NCBI GenBank assembly: GCA_021151535.1 | Contig: JAGKXC010000015.1 | Coordinates: 1 to 29,723 of the forward strand | Reading direction: 5' to 3' | Origin: Sphingobacteriia bacterium | GTDB taxonomy: Bacteria > Bacteroidota > Bacteroidia > NS11-12g > UBA955 | DNA: 29,723 bases | Shown: positions 10,601-17,885 of the stretch, piece after piece | How positions within the stretch are numbered: the first letter of the stretch is position 1 | Layout of the letters: every line of letters begins with the position of its first letter | The notes under the pieces: generated by a model | What the model was told of the DNA's origin: nothing | The model's database searches: none | Seen by the model: the letters and a program-made list of their open reading frames with translations, nothing else | Made by a program: the position numbers and the translations under genes

Positions 10601-10716
10601 GCCATTATGCTTTTTCCCACCTGAGAAATCAAAGAAAATTGAACGAAAGAACGCGTATTTGAAACACAAGAACGCAGCGCCGCTGCCGAAGTTAAATTGC
10701 TTTGAGGACCTACCAT
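7681..10716 (-). CDS. Secreted BNR/Asp-box beta-propeller protein with T9SS type A sorting domain
   Basis: 1011 residues from the ATG at 10716; a TTG at 10737 would add seven. The likely signal peptide is long, ending at PSANAQ, and an internal ATG at 10605 would give a shorter one. Asp-box turns of the form S-x-D/N-x-G-x-T/S-W lie near residues 162-169, 223-230 and 278-285, with a later LSEDAGKTY, indicating a sortilin/xyloglucanase-type multi-bladed propeller. The C-terminus has the T9SS type A pattern (VSPNPAK, then WLIDSRGRRV, then SGVYYWV), so the protein is probably exported and attached at the surface. Residues 896-943 are an Ala/Thr/Ser/Asn-rich stretch lying inside the sorting domain. 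Catalytic activity cannot be assigned. The gene starts 55 bp after the antiporter stop on the same strand. Confidence 0.85.
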   Translation of the reverse strand: MVGPQSNLTSAAALRSCVSNTRSFVQFSLISQVGKSIMALVLAVGFGIPSANAQSPVKSSSKNKQSEGNEFAAGSRLQWELKRLADPATGKIPDHMRAREIAYVNTLPKSNQVISPLAQGLSTGWNHRGPYFIGGRTRAIGIDRANPNRILAGSVSGGIWLSTNNGASWQPVQEKDQLRSATCLAQDIRTGKQHIWFCGSGEAYGQSASAKGAYYLGDGLFVSYDSGQTWQPITSTAMGANYTFSTQWQLVWNLAIDASAPDQKLEIYCANYQNVMRSDDSGKTWKTFLSGLGYHTDVALTSNGVVYATSSADGGKKGIFRAANDGSPVNITPAALVGKNFNRIVIGIDPNNENRVYFLMNNDDFGKRTTNYKGDPEYNSFWRYTYLTGNGALDSGIWEDLTANLPAQGTSFEKWNVQGSYDMLVRVQPGDSQTVYIGGTNLYRSTSAFSDSTHTRMIGGYRKGSVIKDWDAWPTHHPDQHNLLFYPNNSKQFLSTNDGGVFRCNDASADSIVWQSLNNGYLVTQFYAVAMDHGTPGSALLVGGAQDNNQLLTVTEGYKSIWKTVYPGDGAFCAVADGAKSFYFSKQQGKMIKAEIDGDGNRTKYRRIDPVGGEKYLFINPFTLDPNNNNIMYLAGGKYVWRNNLLDQVVLDNSIDSMSLGWTRFPDSIPIRNEWVSAVAVSKKPANRLYYGASVKRVYRMDSAHLGAKKPVDITAAALPSAYVSCIAIDPRNADRILVSYSNYAVYSIWLSEDAGKTYSKVAGNLEQYATGLGDGPSVRWVSILPVKDGVVYLAATSAGFYATDTLQGLNTVWVQQATGEIGNMVCDMFDVRESDGTVALATHGNGILSAKIAEKSAILGVKTWEKQKLGTWMVSPNPAKVGEVITGTFTYNGALNLNSGAASTNATSNAAANTAAATSAATTSSTTATFAFSSAVTATNSAIQTWLIDSRGRRVSEVRELNNSLENNQFQVKMQLPDGLKSGVYYWVAMPQWNGKTYPFSQPIVVNGSK

Positions 10717-10771
10717 AATATACGGAATTTCCTGCAATTTAACGTATTAAATCGATGAAATCATCAGGGTG

Positions 10772-11989
10772 TTAAACACCTGTGGAATTGTTTTCTGCTG
10801 CCAATGCCTCCATCGCCGCCAACTTCTTTTTCGATGGCGCAAACAACGTTGCCAACATCATCAAAAACACACTCATCACCACCACCTGCATAATAAAATT
10901 CTGATCCATCTTGGGAATCATCAAACTGCTAGGAATCGATAAAAACAACAAGATCGTAATCAATCCACGAGGCGCAATAAACAAGTAAGGAAACCATGGC
11001 GTACCCATGATAATCAACGATATCGCCCGAATCAATACCAATCCTGTTACCACCACAAACGATACCAACCAAGAATCCAAATTCCCCAATCCCGCCAAAT
11101 TAATCGAATATCCAAACAGCAAAAAGAAACTCAATCGCACCACAAACGTCACCTCAAAAACAATGCGTTCCAAGTTCTTCACTTCCTGTGTAAGGCGATG
11201 CGGTTTAAAACGCTGAAACCAATCAAAATGCACAAACTTCTCTGTATTGGCCAACGCCAAACCCATCATCAAAATCATGATCAAGCCCGGCAAATTCAAC
11301 TCCTTAGAAACCCCATACATCAACATCATAAAAGCAATAATGGGAATGAAACGGATGCGGTGTTTTAACCTGCTTAACAAAAATGCCAATATCGCGGTGG
11401 CAACAAAAGAAAGCGCCACACTCACCAACAACTGAAACACAAACTCCAAGCCTACCATGGCGTTGAACACCGTATTGATCGTCACAAAATTGAAAACCAA
11501 CACACCAAAAATATCGGAAAAACTGCTTTCAAAAACGATGAAATCCGATTGAGATTTTGAGAACATCCTTGCCGTAGGAACTGCCACAGCACTTGAAATA
11601 ATCGATAACGGAATAGCATTCACCGCCGCCGCATGCCAATTGGCAAAAAATGCAAATTTTAATATTACTGTGGTGAGCGACGCGGTGAGCAATAGGCCCA
11701 AAAACGACATAATAATCGACTTGCGGATCATCGGCACATCCGATTTTTGGATTGGCAATTCCAATGCGCCTTCAAACACGATCAGCACCAAACCAATATT
11801 GCCCAAAACCGATAGTTGATCAGTAAAATCAGGCACTTTCCAATGAAACGAAATACTGGCCTGCCGAATCACCACCCCCAACAACATCAACAACAACACG
11901 CTAGGAATACGTGTTTTCGGCGCCGCAACGTCGAACAAATAAGCGATCAAAACCACTACAGATAGTACAATCAGAATTGTATTATACAT
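10772..11989 (-). CDS. CPA1-type cation:proton antiporter
   Basis: 405 residues with about 11-12 hydrophobic segments, matching the Na+/H+ exchanger family (PF00999), which swaps Na+ or K+ for protons across the inner membrane for pH and ion homeostasis. Family marks are IPSVLLLMLLGVV in TM2, GLVLIVFEGALEL, and ESSFSDIFG (154-162), in which D159 is the expected transport aspartate; the residue before it is Ser instead of the usual Asn or Asp. APRGLITILLFLSIP appears in the C-terminal half. There is no long cytoplasmic RCK/TrkA tail. The start is the ATG at 11989; a -7-like TATCTTTG lies at 11998-12005 on the minus strand. The ion transported is not predictable. Confidence 0.85.
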   Translation of the reverse strand: MYNTILIVLSVVVLIAYLFDVAAPKTRIPSVLLLMLLGVVIRQASISFHWKVPDFTDQLSVLGNIGLVLIVFEGALELPIQKSDVPMIRKSIIMSFLGLLLTASLTTVILKFAFFANWHAAAVNAIPLSIISSAVAVPTARMFSKSQSDFIVFESSFSDIFGVLVFNFVTINTVFNAMVGLEFVFQLLVSVALSFVATAILAFLLSRLKHRIRFIPIIAFMMLMYGVSKELNLPGLIMILMMGLALANTEKFVHFDWFQRFKPHRLTQEVKNLERIVFEVTFVVRLSFFLLFGYSINLAGLGNLDSWLVSFVVVTGLVLIRAISLIIMGTPWFPYLFIAPRGLITILLFLSIPSSLMIPKMDQNFIMQVVVMSVFLMMLATLFAPSKKKLAAMEALAAENNSTGV

Positions 11990-11997
11990 AAGAATGT

Positions 11998-12018
11998 CAA
12001 AGATATCTTTTAAATTTG
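11998..12018. promoter_or_regulatory. Divergent promoter region with perfect 12-bp palindrome
   Basis: The 40 bp between the antiporter ATG (11989, minus) and the preferred VanY ATG (12030, plus) hold TATCTTTG on the minus strand (11998-12005) and TAAATTTG on the plus strand (12011-12018). Both match TAnnTTTG. AAAGATATCTTT at 11999-12010 is a perfect palindrome lying across them. No TTG at the expected -33 spacing was found for either direction, so promoter identity is tentative. Confidence 0.45.
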
Positions 12019-12029
12019 AAATAGTCTCT

Positions 12030-12812
12030 ATGCCAGCGCGCCATTATACATTCCAAATCCGACATCTGTTAACCGTTTCGGCATTAGCATTTTCATCTTG
12101 GATATTCGTTTTTGCCAGCAGTGGCAAAACACATAACAGCGCTATCACACTAGCAACGGCAGACAGCGCCAGCGTTCGATTTTTAATGGGCATGGCACCC
12201 AGTGAAAAATCCATGATCAGCGTTCCCATGGCCTATTGCAGCAAATCTCTGCAACTACAAAAAACAGTTTGGCAAGCATTTTTGAGCATGCATGATGCCG
12301 CGGCCAAATCGGGTGTTAAACTCACAATCATTTCTGGAATGCGGGATTTCACGCACCAAATGGGTATTTGGAATGGAAAATACAGCAAATTAGCGGCAAA
12401 GGGAATCACCGGAGAAGCCGCGGTACGCAACATTTTAAAATACAGCTCCATGCCCGGAACTTCCCGTCATCATTGGGGAACCGACATGGATTTAAATTCC
12501 TTAGAACCGGGATTTTTTCTTTCCGGCGATGGATTAAAGATGCTTACATGGATGCGATTGAATGCTGGGGAATTCGGATTTTGCGAAGTTTATTCTCCGC
12601 GCTCCACGGGCAGAACAACGGGCTATGAGCCAGAGCCTTGGCATTGGAGTTACATGCCCTTGGCCAAGCAATATTTACAGCAATACAAAGACAAAATTGG
12701 CTACAACATCATTCAGGGCGATCCCAGCATGAAGAAGGTTTCTGGAATCCTATACGCCAACAAAGTCCGCATCAAAGAAGACTTCATCCAAGGCATCAAT
12801 GAATGCCAATAA
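12030..12812 (+). CDS. VanY-type D-alanyl-D-alanine carboxypeptidase (peptidase M15B)
   Basis: 260 residues from the ATG at 12030 (MPARHYTF). An ATG at 11994 is in frame, but it would put the divergent promoter elements inside the gene. The N-terminus looks like a signal peptide or membrane anchor (hydrophobic about residues 11-30), so the enzyme should act in the periplasm. M15B marks, numbered from 12030, are SGMRDFTHQMGIWN (102-115), SRHHWGTDMD (145-154; Zn ligands His147 and Asp154) and EPWHW (202-206; general base Glu202, Zn ligand His205). These zinc peptidases trim the terminal D-Ala of peptidoglycan stem peptides. No VanRS-like or VanHAX genes are nearby, so a cell-wall maintenance role is more likely than glycopeptide resistance. 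Confidence 0.85.
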   Translation: MPARHYTFQIRHLLTVSALAFSSWIFVFASSGKTHNSAITLATADSASVRFLMGMAPSEKSMISVPMAYCSKSLQLQKTVWQAFLSMHDAAAKSGVKLTIISGMRDFTHQMGIWNGKYSKLAAKGITGEAAVRNILKYSSMPGTSRHHWGTDMDLNSLEPGFFLSGDGLKMLTWMRLNAGEFGFCEVYSPRSTGRTTGYEPEPWHWSYMPLAKQYLQQYKDKIGYNIIQGDPSMKKVSGILYANKVRIKEDFIQGINECQ

Positions 12813-12830
12813 CAAAACAAACACTAAAAA

Positions 12831-12844
12831 GGTAATTTATTACC
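12831..12844 (+). terminator. Weak hairpin downstream of VanY gene
   Basis: GGTAA (12831-12835), loop TTTA, TTACC (12840-12844), preceded by AAAAA and followed by an A-rich rather than T-rich tail. It could end the VanY transcript, but the stem is only 5 bp. Confidence 0.25.
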
Positions 12845-12857
12845 AATAAAAAATTAA

Positions 12858-12885
12858 ATAATTCATTTTCATTTGAATGAATTAT
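12858..12885. repeat. 10-bp inverted repeat overlapping the start of the broken gene
   Basis: Arms ATAATTCATT (12858-12867) and AATGAATTAT (12876-12885) are exact reverse complements around an 8-base loop. The ATG of the following broken gene (12884) begins inside the second arm. It may be an operator, or an RNA hairpin that would mask the start. Confidence 0.5.
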
Positions 12886-14412
12886 GAAAATTACTATTAA
12901 AATACTTTTTTACTATTTCTTAACATTATATATGCCAATGTTATTTTCAGTCAAAATTATGACGTTTCAATCACTACCCAAACAAAGCCATACACCCGTG
13001 ACGAAAGCGCTATCTTTAGAGGTTATTCTACGTGTCAATCAGTTAATACAGGCAAAACCATTGCCGTAAGTTCTATTGACGGTATTCCCGGCCCTCTTAA
13101 AATTCGATTCTTCGAAATAGATTCAACGGGGTATGTTACAAATAAAAAAGTAAATGACATAACCTCTATTCCTTATACAAATTCACTTGTCGTTATGGAC
13201 ATTAAAAAATTAAATTCAAATAATGGATACATTTTGTGTGGTTACAAATTTGAAAATAGCAACCCTAGTATTTTAAAACCATTAGCAGCAATTTTGGACA
13301 TTTCTGGCAACATTACAAATTGCCATATCTTCAATGACACTGCGCTTTTCTCGAGAGTAACATAGAGCTCTGAGGGAGAATTGATTTTTCTTGGATCAAA
13401 AGGCAAATCTACTTTCATAAATGGTGGCAGTAAAACGGCAATCATTGTTAAAACATATTCAACTTTAATTCAAAAACATTATTTCACTATACCTGGCAAT
13501 GGGGCTCCAAGTTCTTTTGACATACTTAATGATTTAATTTTAAAATCTAATGACAGTCTAATAATCACAGGAACGATAAGTAAAAATTGTTCTATAACTG
13601 GCAATAAAATACAAACTATTTTATTATGCATGAACCAAGAAACCGGGTCAATACTGTGGCAAAATAATTTTATTGACGAAAATTATGTTTCCCCTAAAAT
13701 CGCATTATTTAAAGACAGCTTATTTTTAATAACAAATTCTGGCAAACCTAACGATCCTTTATTTTGTTGTTTTTCAGCCCAAAATGGCAATTTATTATAT
13801 GGCAAAAAAATATCATTTAACTCTTTTTACAATTGTGAAAACGCAAATATAAATTTGGACACCCCTTTCATTGAGAACATTCTCATACAAAAGAATAATA
13901 TTTTGTTGAGTGGGAAAATCATTAGAGGTAGAAACGTTTTTCCATTCGACTTTGAGTTCAACAAATTAAATTTCAACATCAATTTCGCCAATGCTTATTT
14001 CAACAACAACACCGTTGCAAATATTGATTGCATGAATTACTCGACTTACAAAATCAACTCTGGCTGCTTGCTAAATTATTTTATTCTACCTATTTTTAGC
14101 TCAAATTCAACTACAATTAATTCAAATAAAAAATAATATTCAGTGGCTACAACCAGTTATAAAGACAACAGTAAATCTGGACCATCTTTATTGTATTTCC
14201 CTTGGTGCTATTCAAACAATTACTTATCAATCACTGGCAAAACTACTATTTCGGTCAACTTTGGTAATTTACCAAATTTTTCTACTACGTTAGTAAATAT
14301 TTCAACCCCATCAATTAGACAATGGGATACATTTGACCTAAACAACAATCAAATCGGAATTAATCAACTTGGTTGCGATGGGTTTGGCAATCCTTGTAAT
14401 TGCGATCATTAA
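12884..14412 (+). pseudogene. Broken gene for a secreted propeller-like protein (one frameshift, two in-frame stops)
   Basis: The ATG at 12884 opens a clear signal peptide (MKITIKILFYYF... PMLFS). The reading then has to shift at about 12948-12952, where an FSAQ-like cleavage site seems to have lost one base, to continue as QNYDVSITTQ. From 12952 the new frame is open and protein-like up to TAG at 13363-13365. It then continues in the same frame to TAA at 14134-14136, and again to TAA at 14410-14412. Joined, it would code for about 508 residues. Repeated segments such as GYILCGYKF, GELIFLGSKG and NQETGSILWQNN suggest a PQQ/delta-60-like beta-propeller. No sorting domain was seen. Codon texture stays coding-like across all three lesions, so loss is recent, or the lesions are assembly errors. 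The specific function is not recognised. Confidence 0.7.
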
Positions 14413-14422
14413 ATAAATAATT

Positions 14423-15052
14423 ATGAATTTTCAGAAACTCGTAATTTCATTATTATTTTCATTTGCGCACTTCCTCCAAGGTGAAAAAATCTACCTACTG
14501 TACGGCGGTGTATGGCAAGGAAATAGTTCAGATAGTAATAGTATTTGTGTATTTTCCATTCACAGCAATACGAGTCAATCCATTCATCTAACAAATTACA
14601 AAAACTATGATACGCTTTTAAAAATTTCGGCATTTCAAAGTATAGACTTTTTCATACAACGTAAATTTTGTATGATTTTAGTTGATGAAAATAATAAAAA
14701 CGACACTGGAAAATACAAGCCTCTGCTAATAGCAAAAACAAATAACTGTACTGATACGATTCAACTTCCAACTATTGAAGTTGGTAAACTTGCTATAGCA
14801 ACATTCAACCAATCAAAACTATTCAATGTATTTCCCAATCCCGCCAAACAAGGCGAACCAATAACCATTTCTGTTCCTGCAGACATCCTCTTAAACACCA
14901 ATTCCTCAATAGAAATTTACTCTCTAACAGGTCAAAAAATTAGAGAAATTCCAATCGCCCAACCCCACTTCACAATAAAAATCAATACCTCCGGAGTTTA
15001 TTTGTTAAAGTACACAAACAATTACCAATCGATTATTATCGTTGTACAATAA
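14423..15052 (+). CDS. Small secreted protein with T9SS type A sorting domain
   Basis: 209 residues. The N-terminus (MNFQKLVISLLFSFAHF) looks like a signal peptide. Residues about 30-125 match no family I know. From about 134 the type A T9SS pattern is clear: FNVFPNPAKQGEP, then SIEIYSLTGQKIREI, then INTSGVYLLKY, ending IIIVVQ. The protein should be exported through the T9SS and attached to the cell surface or released. It starts 10 bp after the end of the broken gene on the same strand, so the two probably formed one transcription unit. Both are AT-rich compared with the flanking housekeeping genes. Confidence 0.75.
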   Translation: MNFQKLVISLLFSFAHFLQGEKIYLLYGGVWQGNSSDSNSICVFSIHSNTSQSIHLTNYKNYDTLLKISAFQSIDFFIQRKFCMILVDENNKNDTGKYKPLLIAKTNNCTDTIQLPTIEVGKLAIATFNQSKLFNVFPNPAKQGEPITISVPADILLNTNSSIEIYSLTGQKIREIPIAQPHFTIKINTSGVYLLKYTNNYQSIIIVVQ

Positions 15053-15122
15053 TTAAATTTATTTTTTTATCTTTAATTTTATTGATATTTTCACATAGGA
15101 TTCATCTAACGATAAACTCCCA

Positions 15123-17471
15123 TTGAATTTGAAGAAAATTATTTCCATATTATCACTTCTCTTTCCCATTGTTTCCTTTGGCCAAACCACTATTATTACA
15201 GAATCCTTAGGCGAAAACCTGACTGAATTTTCGGGCTTGCAATATTTACCTAATTCACATCAAATCAAATCAGTAAATCGGCTTAAATACAACAGCTCTA
15301 CTTATATCGCCAGATCCTTTACCCACCTTATTCAAACTGATAGCAGTTCATTTATCTATGGATCGCAAAATGCTATTATTAATTCCAACGGAAATGTAGC
15401 ATACAACTTGCCACAACTTAATCTTTATGGTCCTAATTTCTCAATTTATAACAGCAACTTTAGCGATCAACCTTTGCTTTTTAAACTACCAAATTCAAGG
15501 CAATTTTACTATTACCAATCAGCAGCCATTAACATAGATTCAGTAGGCAATACCATAGAATTTATTCCTGCAAAACTTTACCGTTTACATAATACCACAG
15601 CAAAACCAGTAGATAGTTTTGCCTTTATCTCCAATTACGGAGTGGGCATGGGGTTTGTTCGAAGCAATTATGGCGATTCCGTTTGGGCCATCGCAAAAAG
15701 TAATAGTTCACAAAGTCTACATTGCTACCTCATTTCGCCACAGGGAATATCATGGACACAACAAAAAAGCATCCCCAACTTCAATGTTACACAATGCCTG
15801 CGGGGAGAATACACTTTTTCAGCCAATGGAAAATGGGGTGGCGTGAGTTTCGATGTTGGATCGGGCGATGGATTTCAATCCAAAACCAATTTATACAAGC
15901 AATTCAATGGAAAATCCGTTTTCTACCTTTTCGGATTCAACAATACAACCGGTGAAATATCCAAAGGAACCGTATTTTACTCCCAAAGTGGCAAACATAT
16001 TGGCAACGCAACATTTACTGCAAATTCCAAAAGAATATTGCTAAGAACCAACCAAGGAACCTGCATTATCGATATTCCCAATACCGCCCTAAAAGATTCA
16101 GTAAACATTGATACTTTGTCGAATATTGCCGACTTAGGCTTATTGAAATTACTACCTGATGGAAACGTTTATTCAATGTCTGGGCACTTCGCCGCCGATT
16201 CATTGTATCTTGGAAAAATTGAGAACCCAAACCAAACAAACATCTCCCTATCAAACCTCAACCCCAGAGGACTTTACACATTTGCAGCAAAACCCTTTCA
16301 GCGAACTTTGTACCTCATAGAAAAATCGCCAATTATTACCAAGCATTACTACTGCAGCATTGACTCCATAGTGGTTTCCATCAAAATTATTGGATTTGAT
16401 TCAGCTATTATTTCTTGGGGCGATGGCATTGAAAACACATATATCAACACGGATTCTGTCTTTTACCATCGGTATAAAAATGAGGGAAGCTACCCCATCC
16501 ATGTAACTGCCAAAACGCCGTTTGAATTTGCGCAAAACTCAGATACTTTACTCCTGCCTCAATGGCAAAATATCATTTCCTCTCAGGATACCTTTTGCAG
16601 TTATTCAGCACTTTCTACACATCTTTCTCAATTCCAAAATCCTCATTGGGAACAGCCAAAAGCATTAACAAAATCACAGCCCATATTTCAAGATTATCAG
16701 ATTGTGAGCGAATTTTCTACCCCACAATGTGTGTTCACTGATTCTGTGGTATTTCACACGATAGATTGGAAAATTGCAAACCTTAGCGATACAACTATTT
16801 GCTCGGGCGATTCCGTGGTTTACAACCCACCTATTTTTGCTCAGTGGTCTTGGAACGACGAGCCTTATTCCCAACAACAAAAAGCGATTGACATTTCTCA
16901 ATCAGCACAAATCCAATACAAACTAGGTCCATGCTATTACCGAGATAGCCTTCAAATAACGGTAACACCCCTGCCTCAAATTTCCTGGAAACAGTTAGAC
17001 TCCACCTACTGCTTGCAATCAAAACCTATTCGATTTACAGCCCACACCAACAGTAAAAACAATGTTATTCTGTGGAATCAGTCTTATTCAGGATCTACCT
17101 TTTTAACCCAAGAAAGAGAATCAATTTTACTAGAAATCAGGGATAGTTTAGGCTGCATTTCACGCGGTGAGATCCATCCTTATTCCATTTGCAAACCAAG
17201 AATATTTATCGCCAATGCATTTACACCCAATCATTTTGGACCAACAGCGAATGAAGTATTCTACCCAGTTTCCAATGATTTGAGCATCACCCAATGGGTG
17301 ATAAAAAACCGCTGGGGGCAAATCATCCATAATAACCCCAATGAAGGGTGGCAAGGTTGGATAAACAACGAAATGGCCCCGGAAGGAATTTACTTTTATA
17401 ACTGCGAGGCAGTTTCAGCACAAGACAACAAACCCATTCGTTTTGAAGGAACTTTTCATTTGATTAGATAG
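15123..17471 (+). CDS. Large secreted protein with PKD-like module and CHU_C (T9SS type B) sorting domain
   Basis: 782 residues from the TTG at 15123; a second TTG at 15129 would give MKKIISIL. No ATG start fits. The signal peptide ends at VSFGQ (about residue 21). Residues about 25-400 have repeated strand patterns (FTANSKRILLRT, LKLLPDGNVYSMSG), suggesting a WD40/YVTN-like propeller. A PKD-like turn (IISWGDGIENTY) lies near 430. Short Cys-containing beta modules follow (DTTICSGDSVVY). From about 692 the gliding-motility-associated C-terminal domain is clear: IFIANAFTPN, WVIKNRWGQIIH, GWQGWINNE, APEGIYFY, FEGTFHLIR. The protein should therefore use the T9SS, with a PorP/SprF partner. The ligand is unknown. 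The gene lies in the same AT-rich patch as the two genes before it. Confidence 0.8.
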   Translation: MNLKKIISILSLLFPIVSFGQTTIITESLGENLTEFSGLQYLPNSHQIKSVNRLKYNSSTYIARSFTHLIQTDSSSFIYGSQNAIINSNGNVAYNLPQLNLYGPNFSIYNSNFSDQPLLFKLPNSRQFYYYQSAAINIDSVGNTIEFIPAKLYRLHNTTAKPVDSFAFISNYGVGMGFVRSNYGDSVWAIAKSNSSQSLHCYLISPQGISWTQQKSIPNFNVTQCLRGEYTFSANGKWGGVSFDVGSGDGFQSKTNLYKQFNGKSVFYLFGFNNTTGEISKGTVFYSQSGKHIGNATFTANSKRILLRTNQGTCIIDIPNTALKDSVNIDTLSNIADLGLLKLLPDGNVYSMSGHFAADSLYLGKIENPNQTNISLSNLNPRGLYTFAAKPFQRTLYLIEKSPIITKHYYCSIDSIVVSIKIIGFDSAIISWGDGIENTYINTDSVFYHRYKNEGSYPIHVTAKTPFEFAQNSDTLLLPQWQNIISSQDTFCSYSALSTHLSQFQNPHWEQPKALTKSQPIFQDYQIVSEFSTPQCVFTDSVVFHTIDWKIANLSDTTICSGDSVVYNPPIFAQWSWNDEPYSQQQKAIDISQSAQIQYKLGPCYYRDSLQITVTPLPQISWKQLDSTYCLQSKPIRFTAHTNSKNNVILWNQSYSGSTFLTQERESILLEIRDSLGCISRGEIHPYSICKPRIFIANAFTPNHFGPTANEVFYPVSNDLSITQWVIKNRWGQIIHNNPNEGWQGWINNEMAPEGIYFYNCEAVSAQDNKPIRFEGTFHLIR

Positions 17472-17485
17472 AGGGTGAATAATAA

Positions 17486-17515
17486 ATAACAAACTAAAGA
17501 AGATCAAGTTGTTAT
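17486..17515. terminator. Candidate terminator between convergent genes
   Basis: Arms ATAACAA (17486-17492) and TTGTTAT (17509-17515) are exact inverted repeats with a 16-base loop. A T-rich run (tttctttttc) begins about 6 bases after the second arm on the plus strand. It lies in the 69-bp gap between the type B cargo gene and the toxin gene. Confidence 0.35.
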
Positions 17516-17540
17516 CAATACTTTCTTTTTCAATTTAATG

Positions 17541-17885
17541 CTAAGAAAAATTTGATATTATTCTAGTTCGATCTTCTAATTCTTTATCATTTTTGTGATA
17601 CAATTCAATGAATATTATTTTTTGCTCGTCCTTAAAGTATGCATAAACTAACCTCAAACCGGAGTTTACACCCCTTCCTTTCAGTGATTTGCAAGCAATC
17701 TTCTTCACTTTAATCACGCAAGTTTCAATACCAATATTATCAATACGAAAACTAAACGGTGGCCTCTCATCAGGAAGCACATCCAAAACCTTTTTTAAAA
17801 CTTCCAAATCCTCACCTAGCGTTCGATATTTTTTCAATAAGGCCTTAAAATCCTTTTGAAACTCCGCTAATTCATCAAAAATCAT
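17541..17885 (-). CDS. RelE/ParE-superfamily toxin of a type II toxin-antitoxin pair
   Basis: 114 residues, typical for the superfamily. The opening is an amphipathic helix rich in Lys and Glu (ELAEFQKDFKALLKKY). The conserved core is KKIACKSLKGRG (61-72), SGLRLVYAYF (75-84) with Arg78, and IIFIELYHKND (90-100) with Tyr96 and Lys98, the strand pattern that carries basic and aromatic residues in RelE-type ribosome-dependent mRNases. Which residues are catalytic is inferred from the family. The ATG at 17885 overlaps the upstream antitoxin stop as ATGA, indicating translational coupling. A ParE (gyrase-inhibiting) activity cannot be excluded from sequence. Confidence 0.75.
   Translation of the reverse strand: MIFDELAEFQKDFKALLKKYRTLGEDLEVLKKVLDVLPDERPPFSFRIDNIGIETCVIKVKKIACKSLKGRGVNSGLRLVYAYFKDEQKIIFIELYHKNDKELEDRTRIISNFS

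Noticed and set aside
12030..12812. VanY-like and VanZ-like (18848-19246) genes as a glycopeptide-resistance cluster
   Set aside because: They are 6 kb apart on opposite strands, and no VanHAX or VanRS genes are present; both families are common outside resistance.
13242..13445. Minus-strand 67-codon frame
   Set aside because: It lies within the broken plus-strand gene, whose protein-like frame continues through this interval; no family features.
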